NCBI GenBank assembly: GCA_013298595.1
Contig: JAAFIG010000013.1
Span: forward strand, 1-64,000
Direction: 5' to 3'
Origin: Deinococcales bacterium
Lineage (GTDB): Bacteria > Deinococcota > Deinococci > Deinococcales > JAAFIG01
DNA: 64,000 nt
Of this stretch, positions 8,085 through 15,015 are shown one piece after another (within the stretch, counting starts at the first letter, position 1; each line of letters begins with the position of its first letter). A program made the translations under genes and the position numbers. Below the pieces are notes generated by a model. That model saw nothing but the letters and a program-made list of their open reading frames with translations, ran no database searches and was not told the origin of the DNA.

Positions 8085-9944
8085 ATGGGTAAGCACGAAT
8101 TCCAAACAGAAGTCAATCAATTGCTGCATTTACTGATTCATTCTTTGTACAGCCATAAAGAAATTTTTTTACGCGAGTTAATTTCAAATGCCTCAGATGC
8201 GATTGATAAGTTTAAGTACGCCACCATCACTGAGGAGCGTTTCAAACAAGTCTCTTGGTCGCCGCGTATCGATTTGCGTTTTACAGAAGGCGATCATCGT
8301 ATCCTCGAGATTGAAGATAACGGTGTGGGCATGTCTGAAGCCGATTTAATCGAAAATCTTGGTACGATTGCCAAAAGTGGCACAAAGAATTTTGTGGCAC
8401 AACTCTCAGGAGATGCAAAAAAAGATTCTAATCTGATTGGGCAATTTGGGGTAGGTTTTTACTCTGCGTTTATGGTTGCCAGTAAAGTCGAAGTGCAAAG
8501 CCGTAAAGCAGGTGAGGAACAGGCATTTCAATGGTCATCGGATGGAACTGGTGGTTATGAACTCGAGACAATCAGTAAAGAAAGTCAAGGCACATTAATT
8601 CGTTTGTACCTCAACGAAGAAGGCAACGAGTACGGCAATCGTTGGCAACTCGAGCAGTTGGTTAAAAAGTATTCAAACCACATTGCTTTCCCAATTTTCT
8701 TGCATTATGAAAAAACTGAGTACGGCAAAGATGGCGCACCTGACACCAAAACACCAACAGTTGACCAAATCAACAGTGCCAATGCCATTTGGACTCGAGC
8801 TAAATCAGAATTAAGCCAAGAAGATTACACGGAATTCTATAAATCGGTCAGTCATGGCATGGATGAACCGCTTTTCTGGTCGCATGTCAAAGCTGAAGGG
8901 ACACTCGAGTACACCACCTTGTTATTTGTACCAAAAACTGCCCCATTTGATTTGTATCATGCTAATTTTCAACCAGGTGTCAAACTCTATGTCAAACGTG
9001 TGTTCATCACCGATGACGACAAAGAACTCTTACCCACTTGGTTGCGTTTTGTGCGTGGTGTCATCGATAGCCAAGATTTGCCACTCAATGTTTCTCGAGA
9101 GATTTTGCAACAAAATAAAGTCATGAAAAACATTCGCAGTGCCACTGTTAAAAAATTAATTGCTGAGTTCTCGAGAATTAAAACCGAAGAACCCGATACA
9201 TGGCAAAGCTTTATCGCAGCTTTTAATCGTCCGCTGAAAGAAGGTTTGTACCAAGATCATGATAACCGCGATGCCATTGCTGAATTGGTGCAATTTCACT
9301 CGAGCAAGGAAAGTGGCTTAACAGGTTTTACTGAATATGTTTCACGGATGCAGCCTGAGCAAAAAGCAATTTATTACATCACAGGTGGTACAGAAAGCGT
9401 TTTACGCAACAGCCCATTGCTCGAGGCATATAACAAAAAAGGTATCGAAGTGTTGATTGCTGCCGATGACATCGACGAAATTGTTATTCAAGGCTACGGT
9501 AAGTACAAAGACCATGAATTAAAAGCGGTCAACCGTGCAGATGCAGGCGAGGACTTAAAAACCGAAACGGATGAAGTCGCAGCCAAAGAAGCCGCACCTG
9601 TTATTGAACGAGTTAAAAAAGCTTTGGCAGACATGGTTAAAGATGTCAAAGCCTCGAGCCGACTTCTCGAGAGTCCTGCTTGTGTTGTCACCGACGATAC
9701 CGACCCAACTTTTCAAATGCAAGCCATGATGCGTTCAATGGGACGTGAATCGGACTTGCCAGCCATCAAACCGATTCTTGAGTTAAACCCCAATCATCCG
9801 CTTATTGTTGGCTTAAAAGATGCTTCAGATGCCACGGTAGATGACACGGCTCATGTGTTACTGGCACAATCTTTGTTACTCGAGGGAGCGGAAATTCCTG
9901 ATCGAGTGGATTTTGTTAAACGCTTAAATCGTTTGTTAGGTTAG
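8085..9944 (+). CDS. htpG: chaperone HtpG (Hsp90)
   Basis: A 619-residue Hsp90-family ATP-dependent chaperone of the cytoplasm. The GHKL ATP-binding domain is at the N-terminus: LRELISNASDAIDK, DNGVGM and IGQFGVGFYSAF. The middle domain (FVPKTAPFDLY, RVFITDD, SREILQQNKV) and the C-terminal dimerisation domain (near LLEGAEIPD) follow. The ATG at 8085 has GGAGG six bases upstream; the TTG 18 bases earlier is not needed. Transcribed alone from the promoter at 7969-7997 and ended by the palindrome at 9958-9981. A normal family member with nothing missing. Confidence 0.97.
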   Translation: MGKHEFQTEVNQLLHLLIHSLYSHKEIFLRELISNASDAIDKFKYATITEERFKQVSWSPRIDLRFTEGDHRILEIEDNGVGMSEADLIENLGTIAKSGTKNFVAQLSGDAKKDSNLIGQFGVGFYSAFMVASKVEVQSRKAGEEQAFQWSSDGTGGYELETISKESQGTLIRLYLNEEGNEYGNRWQLEQLVKKYSNHIAFPIFLHYEKTEYGKDGAPDTKTPTVDQINSANAIWTRAKSELSQEDYTEFYKSVSHGMDEPLFWSHVKAEGTLEYTTLLFVPKTAPFDLYHANFQPGVKLYVKRVFITDDDKELLPTWLRFVRGVIDSQDLPLNVSREILQQNKVMKNIRSATVKKLIAEFSRIKTEEPDTWQSFIAAFNRPLKEGLYQDHDNRDAIAELVQFHSSKESGLTGFTEYVSRMQPEQKAIYYITGGTESVLRNSPLLEAYNKKGIEVLIAADDIDEIVIQGYGKYKDHELKAVNRADAGEDLKTETDEVAAKEAAPVIERVKKALADMVKDVKASSRLLESPACVVTDDTDPTFQMQAMMRSMGRESDLPAIKPILELNPNHPLIVGLKDASDATVDDTAHVLLAQSLLLEGAEIPDRVDFVKRLNRLLG

Positions 9945-9957
9945 GCAAATAAACCCT

Positions 9958-9981
9958 CAGGGCGAGGTATGCCTCGCCCTG
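9958..9981. terminator. hairpin between htpG and the SUKH-like gene
   Basis: CAGGGCGAGG and CCTCGCCCTG enclose a four-base loop. It serves both convergent genes. The core GCGAGGTATGCCTCGC matches the palindrome at 29021-29036, so it also belongs to the dispersed repeat family. Confidence 0.7.
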
Positions 9982-9986
9982 AAAAT

Positions 9987-10550
9987 TTATGGATTGTAAT
10001 AGTGTGACACCCATCGCTTAAATTGCTCTTGGTGGTTTTGCTGTGCCAAATCAACCAATGCACTTGCGTTCTCGAGCATTGTTAAACCCCAGTTTTGCTC
10101 GAGCCAGTCTGCATATTTTGGGGCAGCAGGACTCGGTTGGTGATCTTCGTTTCTCGAGTACTCTGCACCATCCCAATCCACCATTGGTTCTGAGTCAACA
10201 CTGAGTAATTGTAGGAATGCTCGAGGGTTACTGGCAACAACGTGAAATCCGCCCTCAGAACCAAAAATAATGATTGGGGCATTTGCAGTATCGGTGTAAC
10301 CTTCAGGCAACCAAACTGCGTAATTACCACCCGAACCATCCGAGATCGCAAAAATGTGGATACGCTCGAGGAAATTGGCATTGGTTGAATAGGTGGTCAG
10401 CATGGTTTTCTCGAGATCAACAACCAATTCAAAACCAGCCGAGAAGTACTGACCACCTGCGCCATTGTTTTGAAATTCCAAAAGTTGGATCAATTCGGGT
10501 GGCACAGCGTTGTTAGCAAAGTTCTTGGCAAATTCACTTTGTTCAATCAT
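9987..10550 (-). CDS. SMI1/KNR4 (SUKH)-like protein
   Basis: A 187-residue protein with the SUKH pattern: PPELIQLLEFQNNGAGG near the N-terminus, IFAISDGSGGNYAVWLPE in the middle, then IIIFGSEGGFHVVASN and AFLQLL. SUKH proteins are often immunity proteins for contact-dependent or secreted toxins, but single housekeeping-like copies also occur, and no toxin gene is adjacent. The ATG at 10550 is chosen; another in-frame ATG is at 10565. A TATGCT sequence on the minus strand lies ten bases before 10550, so the leader would be extremely short. Confidence 0.6.
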   Translation of the reverse strand: MIEQSEFAKNFANNAVPPELIQLLEFQNNGAGGQYFSAGFELVVDLEKTMLTTYSTNANFLERIHIFAISDGSGGNYAVWLPEGYTDTANAPIIIFGSEGGFHVVASNPRAFLQLLSVDSEPMVDWDGAEYSRNEDHQPSPAAPKYADWLEQNWGLTMLENASALVDLAQQNHQEQFKRWVSHYYNP

Positions 10551-10615
10551 GATGCACCGTAGCATAAATTACTCAGGGCTGTGTTGTTGTGTCTTACAGA
10601 ATTGGTGTGAAAATT

Positions 10616-11566
10616 CTAGCCAAGCAGTGCGTCCACAAATTCTTTAGCATCAAAGGGTTGTAAATCCTCGGCTTTTTCGCCAACGCCAATGAATTTAAGC
10701 GGTACACCAAGTTCACGGACAATGGGTACAACAATGCCACCTTTAGAAGTGCCATCGAGTTTTGTCACAATCACACCCGTTAAACCCACAGCTTCATGGA
10801 ATTTTTTGGCTTGCTCGAGACCATTTTGCCCAGTGACTGCATCAAGCACTAACCAGATTTCGCCTGGTTCTTTGCTATCGGCTTTTTCGATGGTACGTTT
10901 GACTTTTTTCAGTTCTTCCATCAAATTGTGCTTGTTATGTAAACGTCCTGCGGTGTCAACAAACAATAAATCTATATCTCTGGCTTTGCGAGCAGTGGCT
11001 CCGTCAAATGCCACAGCAGCAGGATCAGAGCCATCTAAACCTTGAATGACTGTGATCCCTAGGCGTTCGCCCCAAACCCCGAGTTGTGTTCCAGCCGCAG
11101 CGCGGAAGGTATCGCCAGCAGCAAACATGACGCTTTTACCTTTTTCGGTGTAATACTGTCCAAGTTTGGCAATGGTGGTGGTTTTACCAACACCATTGAC
11201 GCCAATCATCAGAATCACTTTGCCACGTAAGTCCACTGTGCTTTTTTTAGCATCAGGGGTAAAACCTGCTTGGCGCAGTTTAGCTCTAAACGCGTCAGGC
11301 TCGAGTTGCACAGTTAAAGCTTGGGCTAAGGCTTCACGCAGATCGCGTTTACCTGTTTGTTTCATGTACTCACGCACATCCTCGAGAATCTCGGTGGCGT
11401 ATTTTGCCCCAACATCTGCGCCAATTAAGGCGAATTCTAAGTCTTCAAATGTGGTTGGGTCGGGCTTCTCGGCAATGATTTCGATTGCACCAAGTGGACC
11501 AGCCATTTGATTGATTGCAGTTCGGGTTTTTGATAAGCCATCTTTTAGACGTTGTAACCAACTCAC
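10616..11566 (-). CDS. ftsY: signal recognition particle receptor FtsY
   Basis: A 316-residue SRP receptor GTPase that docks ribosome-SRP complexes at the membrane. The short N domain (about 1-95) lacks the long acidic A region of E. coli FtsY, as is usual in this phylum. The G domain has P-loop GVNGVGKT (122-129), GDTFRAAA, DTAGRLH (204-210), and TKLDGTSKGG. The start is GTG at 11566, with a TAAGCT box seven bases upstream, so the mRNA is probably leaderless. Divergent from the Gfo/Idh gene. Confidence 0.96.
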   Translation of the reverse strand: MSWLQRLKDGLSKTRTAINQMAGPLGAIEIIAEKPDPTTFEDLEFALIGADVGAKYATEILEDVREYMKQTGKRDLREALAQALTVQLEPDAFRAKLRQAGFTPDAKKSTVDLRGKVILMIGVNGVGKTTTIAKLGQYYTEKGKSVMFAAGDTFRAAAGTQLGVWGERLGITVIQGLDGSDPAAVAFDGATARKARDIDLLFVDTAGRLHNKHNLMEELKKVKRTIEKADSKEPGEIWLVLDAVTGQNGLEQAKKFHEAVGLTGVIVTKLDGTSKGGIVVPIVRELGVPLKFIGVGEKAEDLQPFDAKEFVDALLG

Positions 11567-11573
11567 ACTGCGT

Positions 11574-11579
11574 AGCTTA
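11574..11579 (-). promoter_or_regulatory. leaderless -10 box TAAGCT (ftsY)
   Basis: TAAGCT on the minus strand, seven bases before the GTG start of ftsY. No ribosome site is present. Confidence 0.4.
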
Positions 11580-11603
11580 GCAGATTCCTAATGGGATTAT
11601 TGT

Positions 11604-11609
11604 TATGCT
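11604..11609 (+). promoter_or_regulatory. leaderless -10 box TATGCT
   Basis: TATGCT seven bases before the ATG at 11617. It supports that start over the in-frame ATG at 11605, which overlaps the box. Confidence 0.45.
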
Positions 11610-11616
11610 ATTGACC

Positions 11617-12678
11617 ATGAAAATTGCACTTGTTGGTAGTGGCAATATCTCTGGAACCTATCTCGAGAATGCACAAAAGTTTAAGTCTTTTGAAATTGTG
11701 TACATTGCCGATCTTGAATTGGCTCGAGCTGAAGCCCAAGCCATGAAGTACGGTGTTAAAGCTTTGCCTATGTCTGAGGTTTTTACCAGCGATGCTGATG
11801 TGATTCTCAATTTGACCATACCCGCAGCGCATGGCGAAATTGCTTTACAAGCACTCGAGGCAGGCAAGCATATTTACAATGAAAAACCTTTAGCTGTGAA
11901 ACTCGAGGAAGCAAAGAATATGCTGGATTTAGCAACTACCAAAGGTTTACGAGTTGGTTGTGCGCCAGACACCTTTCTTGGTGCGGGTTTACAAACTGCC
12001 AGAGCAATCGTTGATGCAGGTGAGTTAGGGCATGTGGTTGGTGCCAGTTTACATATGCTTTATCCTGGACCAGATTCTTGGCATCCAAATCCAGCTTTTT
12101 TCTTTCAGGTTGGAGCTGGTCCGTTATTTGATATGGGTCCGTATTATTTAACAGCTGTGTTGCACTTATTTGGGGCAATTAAACGAGTTTCGGCTTTCTC
12201 GAGTACAGCTCGGCAAGTACGCCAAGGTACCAATGGTGAATCTTTTACTGTCGAAACACCAACCCATATCACAGCGATTCTCGAGCACATAACGGGGCAG
12301 TTAGTTAATGTCACCATGTCATTTGATGCTTATTCTGGCACAAATGCCAATATCGAAGTCTATGGTAGCAAAGGGGCGCTGATGGTTGGTGACCCAAATA
12401 TGTTTGGCAATACCCAAAAATTACGAACCGATGAAGTATGGCAACCCCTCGAGAATACCCGACCTTACTTTGAGAACGCTCGAGGGGTTGGGCTTGCCGA
12501 TATGATTCAAGGTATTCATCAGAATCGTCCGCACCGCGCCAGTGGCGAATTGGCTTTCCATGTATTAGAAGTCATGCACGCTATTTTAGCGGCAGCCCAA
12601 ACGGGGGTTGTGCAACATATTCAATCCTGCCCGCCCAGACCCGCTGCTCTCGAGATTGAAGCAGCAGATTTATTGTGA
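11617..12678 (+). CDS. Gfo/Idh/MocA-family oxidoreductase
   Basis: A 353-residue NAD(P)-dependent dehydrogenase-like protein. The Rossmann motif VGSGNISG is at residues 6-13. The family motif EKPLAV follows HIYN at about 90-98, and the C-terminal alpha/beta domain contains DMGPYYLTAVLHLFG. Such enzymes oxidise or isomerise sugars, inositols and related polyols; the substrate is not evident. Nine CTCGAG copies in about 1.05 kb make it a good example of the iterated palindrome (six as Leu-Glu, two in Ala-Arg, one in Ser-Ser). Its end nearly meets the remnant downstream of the haemoglobin gene. Confidence 0.88.
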   Translation: MKIALVGSGNISGTYLENAQKFKSFEIVYIADLELARAEAQAMKYGVKALPMSEVFTSDADVILNLTIPAAHGEIALQALEAGKHIYNEKPLAVKLEEAKNMLDLATTKGLRVGCAPDTFLGAGLQTARAIVDAGELGHVVGASLHMLYPGPDSWHPNPAFFFQVGAGPLFDMGPYYLTAVLHLFGAIKRVSAFSSTARQVRQGTNGESFTVETPTHITAILEHITGQLVNVTMSFDAYSGTNANIEVYGSKGALMVGDPNMFGNTQKLRTDEVWQPLENTRPYFENARGVGLADMIQGIHQNRPHRASGELAFHVLEVMHAILAAAQTGVVQHIQSCPPRPAALEIEAADLL

Positions 12679-12783
12679 TTCCCGAGTGAGAACAATGGTT
12701 TTTGGAAATTTTGGTGCGAGATTAGAAGCCTTGAGTTCTCCTTGGGTTGCATAAAATCGAACATTGCCTTCGAGGTCGCAAGT
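12671..12783 (-). pseudogene. open remnant in frame with, and after, the haemoglobin stop
   Basis: After the amber stop of the haemoglobin gene (12784-12786) the same frame stays open for about 36 codons, reading TCDLEGNVRFYATQGELKAS and then NLAPKFPKTIVLTRESQ before TAA at 12671-12673. The text looks like genuine protein (mixed polar/hydrophobic, typical codons) but has no start of its own. It could be the tail of a lost gene or a former longer C-terminus. It overlaps the end of the convergent oxidoreductase gene. Confidence 0.35.
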
Positions 12784-13188
12784 CTATAGCTTATCTTCTG
12801 GAGAATTGACCATTGCTGCTGCGGTTCTAGCGACTGCCTCGAGTAATTCTTGGCGCACACTCGGCTCGAGTTCAACAGCTTGCACAGCATCGGAAAAACA
12901 TTGAAACCAAGCTTTGGCTCGAGTAGGTGTGATAGCAAATTTGGCATGGCGGTAACGCAGCATGGGGTTGCCATAGGTTTGATGGTACAACGGTGGTCCG
13001 CCAAGAAAACCAGTTAAAAAGGCTTCTTGTTTATTCATGGTTTCTGATAAATTATCAGGAAATAACTCTGCAATCAGTGGCTCGGCTTTGACCAATGGGT
13101 AAAAGATTTGCACAATTTCGCGTAATTTGGCAGCTCCGATTTGATCGTATAAGGTTTTTTTGCTGGGCAGGAATTCCGATAAATTCAC
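12784..13188 (-). CDS. group II truncated haemoglobin
   Basis: A 134-residue 2-on-2 globin. The pattern LYDQIGAAKLREIVQIFYPLV, the PPLYHQTYGNPMLRYRHAKFAI block with the proximal His in RYRHAKF, and the AWFQCF helix with its Trp are those of group II (trHbO-like) proteins. They bind oxygen or NO and may protect against reactive species or deliver oxygen. Length is normal for the family, so the protein looks complete despite the open frame continuing after its TAG stop. No ribosome site is obvious before the ATG. Confidence 0.87.
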   Translation of the reverse strand: MNLSEFLPSKKTLYDQIGAAKLREIVQIFYPLVKAEPLIAELFPDNLSETMNKQEAFLTGFLGGPPLYHQTYGNPMLRYRHAKFAITPTRAKAWFQCFSDAVQAVELEPSVRQELLEAVARTAAAMVNSPEDKL

Positions 13189-13204
13189 AGCCTCAGTATG
13201 CGGC

Positions 13205-13549
13205 TTAGACTTTGGGTTTGGTGTCCTCGAGTTTTTTCTTTTTGCTAAACCGTGGCAACATTGCCAGAATCATGCCAATAAAGCCACCTAGTAAAATGGC
13301 TTCCCAGAAAATTCGTAGCGCATTAATAAATAAATAAAATGGGTTTGCATTACTGAGGTCAATAAAATCTGAGAATAATGCCAACCGATCAATAATGTAA
13401 GCTGTTACTAAGCCGCCCGTAAAAGCGAACAAAATGCACCACAAGACTACAGGCGGACCTTTAATCAATTTACCAGCGGCACGGCGCAGTAAATATGTGA
13501 AGGCAAGGGCACCAAGAAACATCAAGGCTTCGATTAGAAAGAACTTCAT
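13205..13549 (-). CDS. small three-helix membrane protein, unknown
   Basis: A 114-residue protein starting MKFFLIEALMFLGALAFTYL, with hydrophobic helices near 3-22, 34-54 and 80-102 and a basic tail PRFSKKKKLEDTKPKV. I do not recognise it. The ATG at 13549 is chosen because TATTGT lies six bases upstream. A longer in-frame version would extend across the divergent promoter of the ThiF-like gene and is unlikely. The positive C-terminal end suggests a cytoplasmic tail. Confidence 0.6.
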   Translation of the reverse strand: MKFFLIEALMFLGALAFTYLLRRAAGKLIKGPPVVLWCILFAFTGGLVTAYIIDRLALFSDFIDLSNANPFYLFINALRIFWEAILLGGFIGMILAMLPRFSKKKKLEDTKPKV

Positions 13550-13555
13550 ATCATT

Positions 13556-13561
13556 ACAATA
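13556..13561 (-). promoter_or_regulatory. leaderless -10 box TATTGT
   Basis: TATTGT on the minus strand, six bases before the ATG at 13549. Confidence 0.4.
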
Positions 13562-13668
13562 CGCGATTTTGACTGGTTTTGTTCCCAAGGTTGCTAAACC
13601 AAGTACCTCCTGTTTTCGTTTGACTTTTCTGTAATCAAACAAAACCTTTGAAAGAAAGTAAAGATAAT

Positions 13669-13735
13669 GTATCTCACACGGAATTCCAGAGTTTTGGGCT
13701 TTTGGCAGAACAGCGGAACGCAGTTGTGAGATACT
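13669..13735 (+). promoter_or_regulatory. inverted repeat and -10 box before the ThiF-like gene
   Basis: GTATCTCACA (13669-13678) and its exact complement TGTGAGATAC (13725-13734) lie 46 bases apart. The right arm overlaps GATACT (13730-13735), seven bases before the ATG at 13743. A regulator bound at both arms would cover the -10 box; this is inference. Confidence 0.4.
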
Positions 13736-13742
13736 GAGCGCC

Positions 13743-14444
13743 ATGAGTTTTACCCGTGATGAATTAAAACGCTACTCGAGACAAATTTTGCTACCCGAAA
13801 TTGGTTTGAATGGCACCGAACGCTTACGAGACTCGAGTGCGTTGGTGGTTGGCGCAGGTGGTTTGGGTAGCCCTGTTTTAACTTATTTGGTTTCTAGTGG
13901 TGTAGGTCGGATTCGGATTGCCGAAACTGATTCACTCGAGGTCTCTAATTTGCAACGCCAGTTTTTATACGATTCAGATGGGGTTGGGCAGCCTAAACTC
14001 GAGTTGGCAATGGCTCGGTTAAAAGCACTGAACCCACTTGTGCGACTCGAGGCTGTAGGTAAATTCGATCAGCAAAATGCAGCCGATTTGGTGGCTGCAA
14101 GTACCATCAGCATAGATTGTTCGGATACCATCGAAACTCGGCATTTGGTCTCGGATACTGCTGCAAGTCTTGGAAAAACTTGGGTTTGGGGAGCAGCCGA
14201 AGGCTTTACTGGTATGACAGCAGTGCTGAATGCAGGTATGACATTACGCCGAGCTTTTCCCGATGCCGCTCCTCAAGATGATTGCGATACCATTGGGGTT
14301 TTTGCGCCAGTACTGGGTGTGATTGGTTCTTTGATGGCAGGTTCAGCCTTGCGTTTGCTACTTGGTCTCGAGGTCAAAGAGGGTGAATTAACCATTTTTG
14401 ATGGGCTTGACTCGAGTTTTCGTCGGATTAAATTGCAGCGCTGA
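13743..14444 (+). CDS. ThiF/MoeB/HesA-family adenylyltransferase without zinc site
   Basis: A 233-residue E1-like enzyme that adenylates the C-terminus of a small sulfur-carrier protein (ThiS or MoaD type). Seen: RYSRQILLPEIG, nucleotide motif GAGGLG at 37-42, ETDSLEVSNLQRQFLY, and the catalytic-Cys region DDCDTIGVFAPV. The CxxC pairs that bind structural zinc in MoeB/ThiF are absent: where CYRC is usual this protein has MTLRRA. The partner carrier gene is not in the window, so thiamin and molybdopterin pathways cannot be distinguished. Confidence 0.85.
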   Translation: MSFTRDELKRYSRQILLPEIGLNGTERLRDSSALVVGAGGLGSPVLTYLVSSGVGRIRIAETDSLEVSNLQRQFLYDSDGVGQPKLELAMARLKALNPLVRLEAVGKFDQQNAADLVAASTISIDCSDTIETRHLVSDTAASLGKTWVWGAAEGFTGMTAVLNAGMTLRRAFPDAAPQDDCDTIGVFAPVLGVIGSLMAGSALRLLLGLEVKEGELTIFDGLDSSFRRIKLQR

Positions 14445-14596
14445 GTACTTTTACTGCCACAAGCAAATTGTTCTCTGAGCCGCTATTGCTACAAATCTGA
14501 CGGCTTTGGGCATATGTCCTCACGATAATTTAGGAAACTGTACACAGAGTTAAGTATCCGTTCTCCCAGTTTGTACCGAGGGTTTCGGGTAGGCTG

Positions 14597-14625
14597 TTGC
14601 TCGTTAGGCAATACAATTCTAATTT
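14597..14625 (+). promoter_or_regulatory. promoter of the ATP synthase operon
   Basis: TTGCTC (14597-14602), a 17-base spacer, and TAATTT (14620-14625), 60 bases before the first gene. It is the best sigma-70-like match in the 241-base gap. The rest of that gap holds no recognisable gene. Confidence 0.5.
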
Positions 14626-14685
14626 TGCGCCACCTCAAGCGATGCTTGGGGTCGTGTCGCACGAACGAAGAGAGGAGGAGGGGTC

Positions 14686-15003
14686 TTGGAAGCCAACACT
14701 GGAGTTTTGAAAGAACTGGCAATGCGTGAAGCGCAATTGATGGCAAAGGTCTCGCAAGCCAAAGCAGACGCGCAGAAAATTGTGACAGATGCAGAAAGCA
14801 AAGCCAAAGAATTACTGGCAAAAGCTGAAGTAGATGTCAGCACATTAGAAGCCGAATATAAGCAAAAGCGAGAAGGCGAGGAGAAATCCATTTTTGAAGC
14901 TGGAATTGCTGCTGCTAAAAGCGCCGCTGAAGCTGTTTCAAGTGCAGCCGCTGGTAAAGTGGCAGGTGCTGTACAAACTATCGTCTCGAAGGTACTGCCT
15001 TAA
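14686..15003 (+). CDS. V/A-type ATP synthase peripheral stalk subunit G (H)
   Basis: A 105-residue mostly coiled-coil protein (heptad-like MREAQLMAKVSQAKADAQK through the middle) with a C-terminal Ala-rich segment. It pairs with subunit E to form the outer stalk of the rotary V/A-ATPase. It starts with TTG at 14686, after a strong GAGGAGGAGG site. First gene of a nine-gene operon matching the Thermus order G-I-L-E-C-F-A-B-D; 12 bases separate it from the next gene. Identity rests mainly on position and coiled-coil character. Confidence 0.85.
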   Translation: MEANTGVLKELAMREAQLMAKVSQAKADAQKIVTDAESKAKELLAKAEVDVSTLEAEYKQKREGEEKSIFEAGIAAAKSAAEAVSSAAAGKVAGAVQTIVSKVLP

Positions 15004-15015
15004 AGGAGTTCGGAA

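Noticed and set aside
12621-13004. 127-codon ORF overlapping the haemoglobin and oxidoreductase genes
   Set aside because: It is a shadow in another frame of two well-supported genes.
13550-13744. 65-residue N-terminal extension of the small membrane protein
   Set aside because: It crosses the divergent ThiF-like promoter and adds no recognisable sequence. The ATG at 13549 has a -10 box six bases upstream.
14445-14685. Possible structured RNA or riboswitch before the ATP synthase operon
   Set aside because: I saw a promoter and a leader but no convincing conserved fold or terminator-antiterminator pair.
14489-14821. ORF antisense to the start of the ATP synthase operon
   Set aside because: It covers the operon promoter and first gene, with no protein-like motifs.
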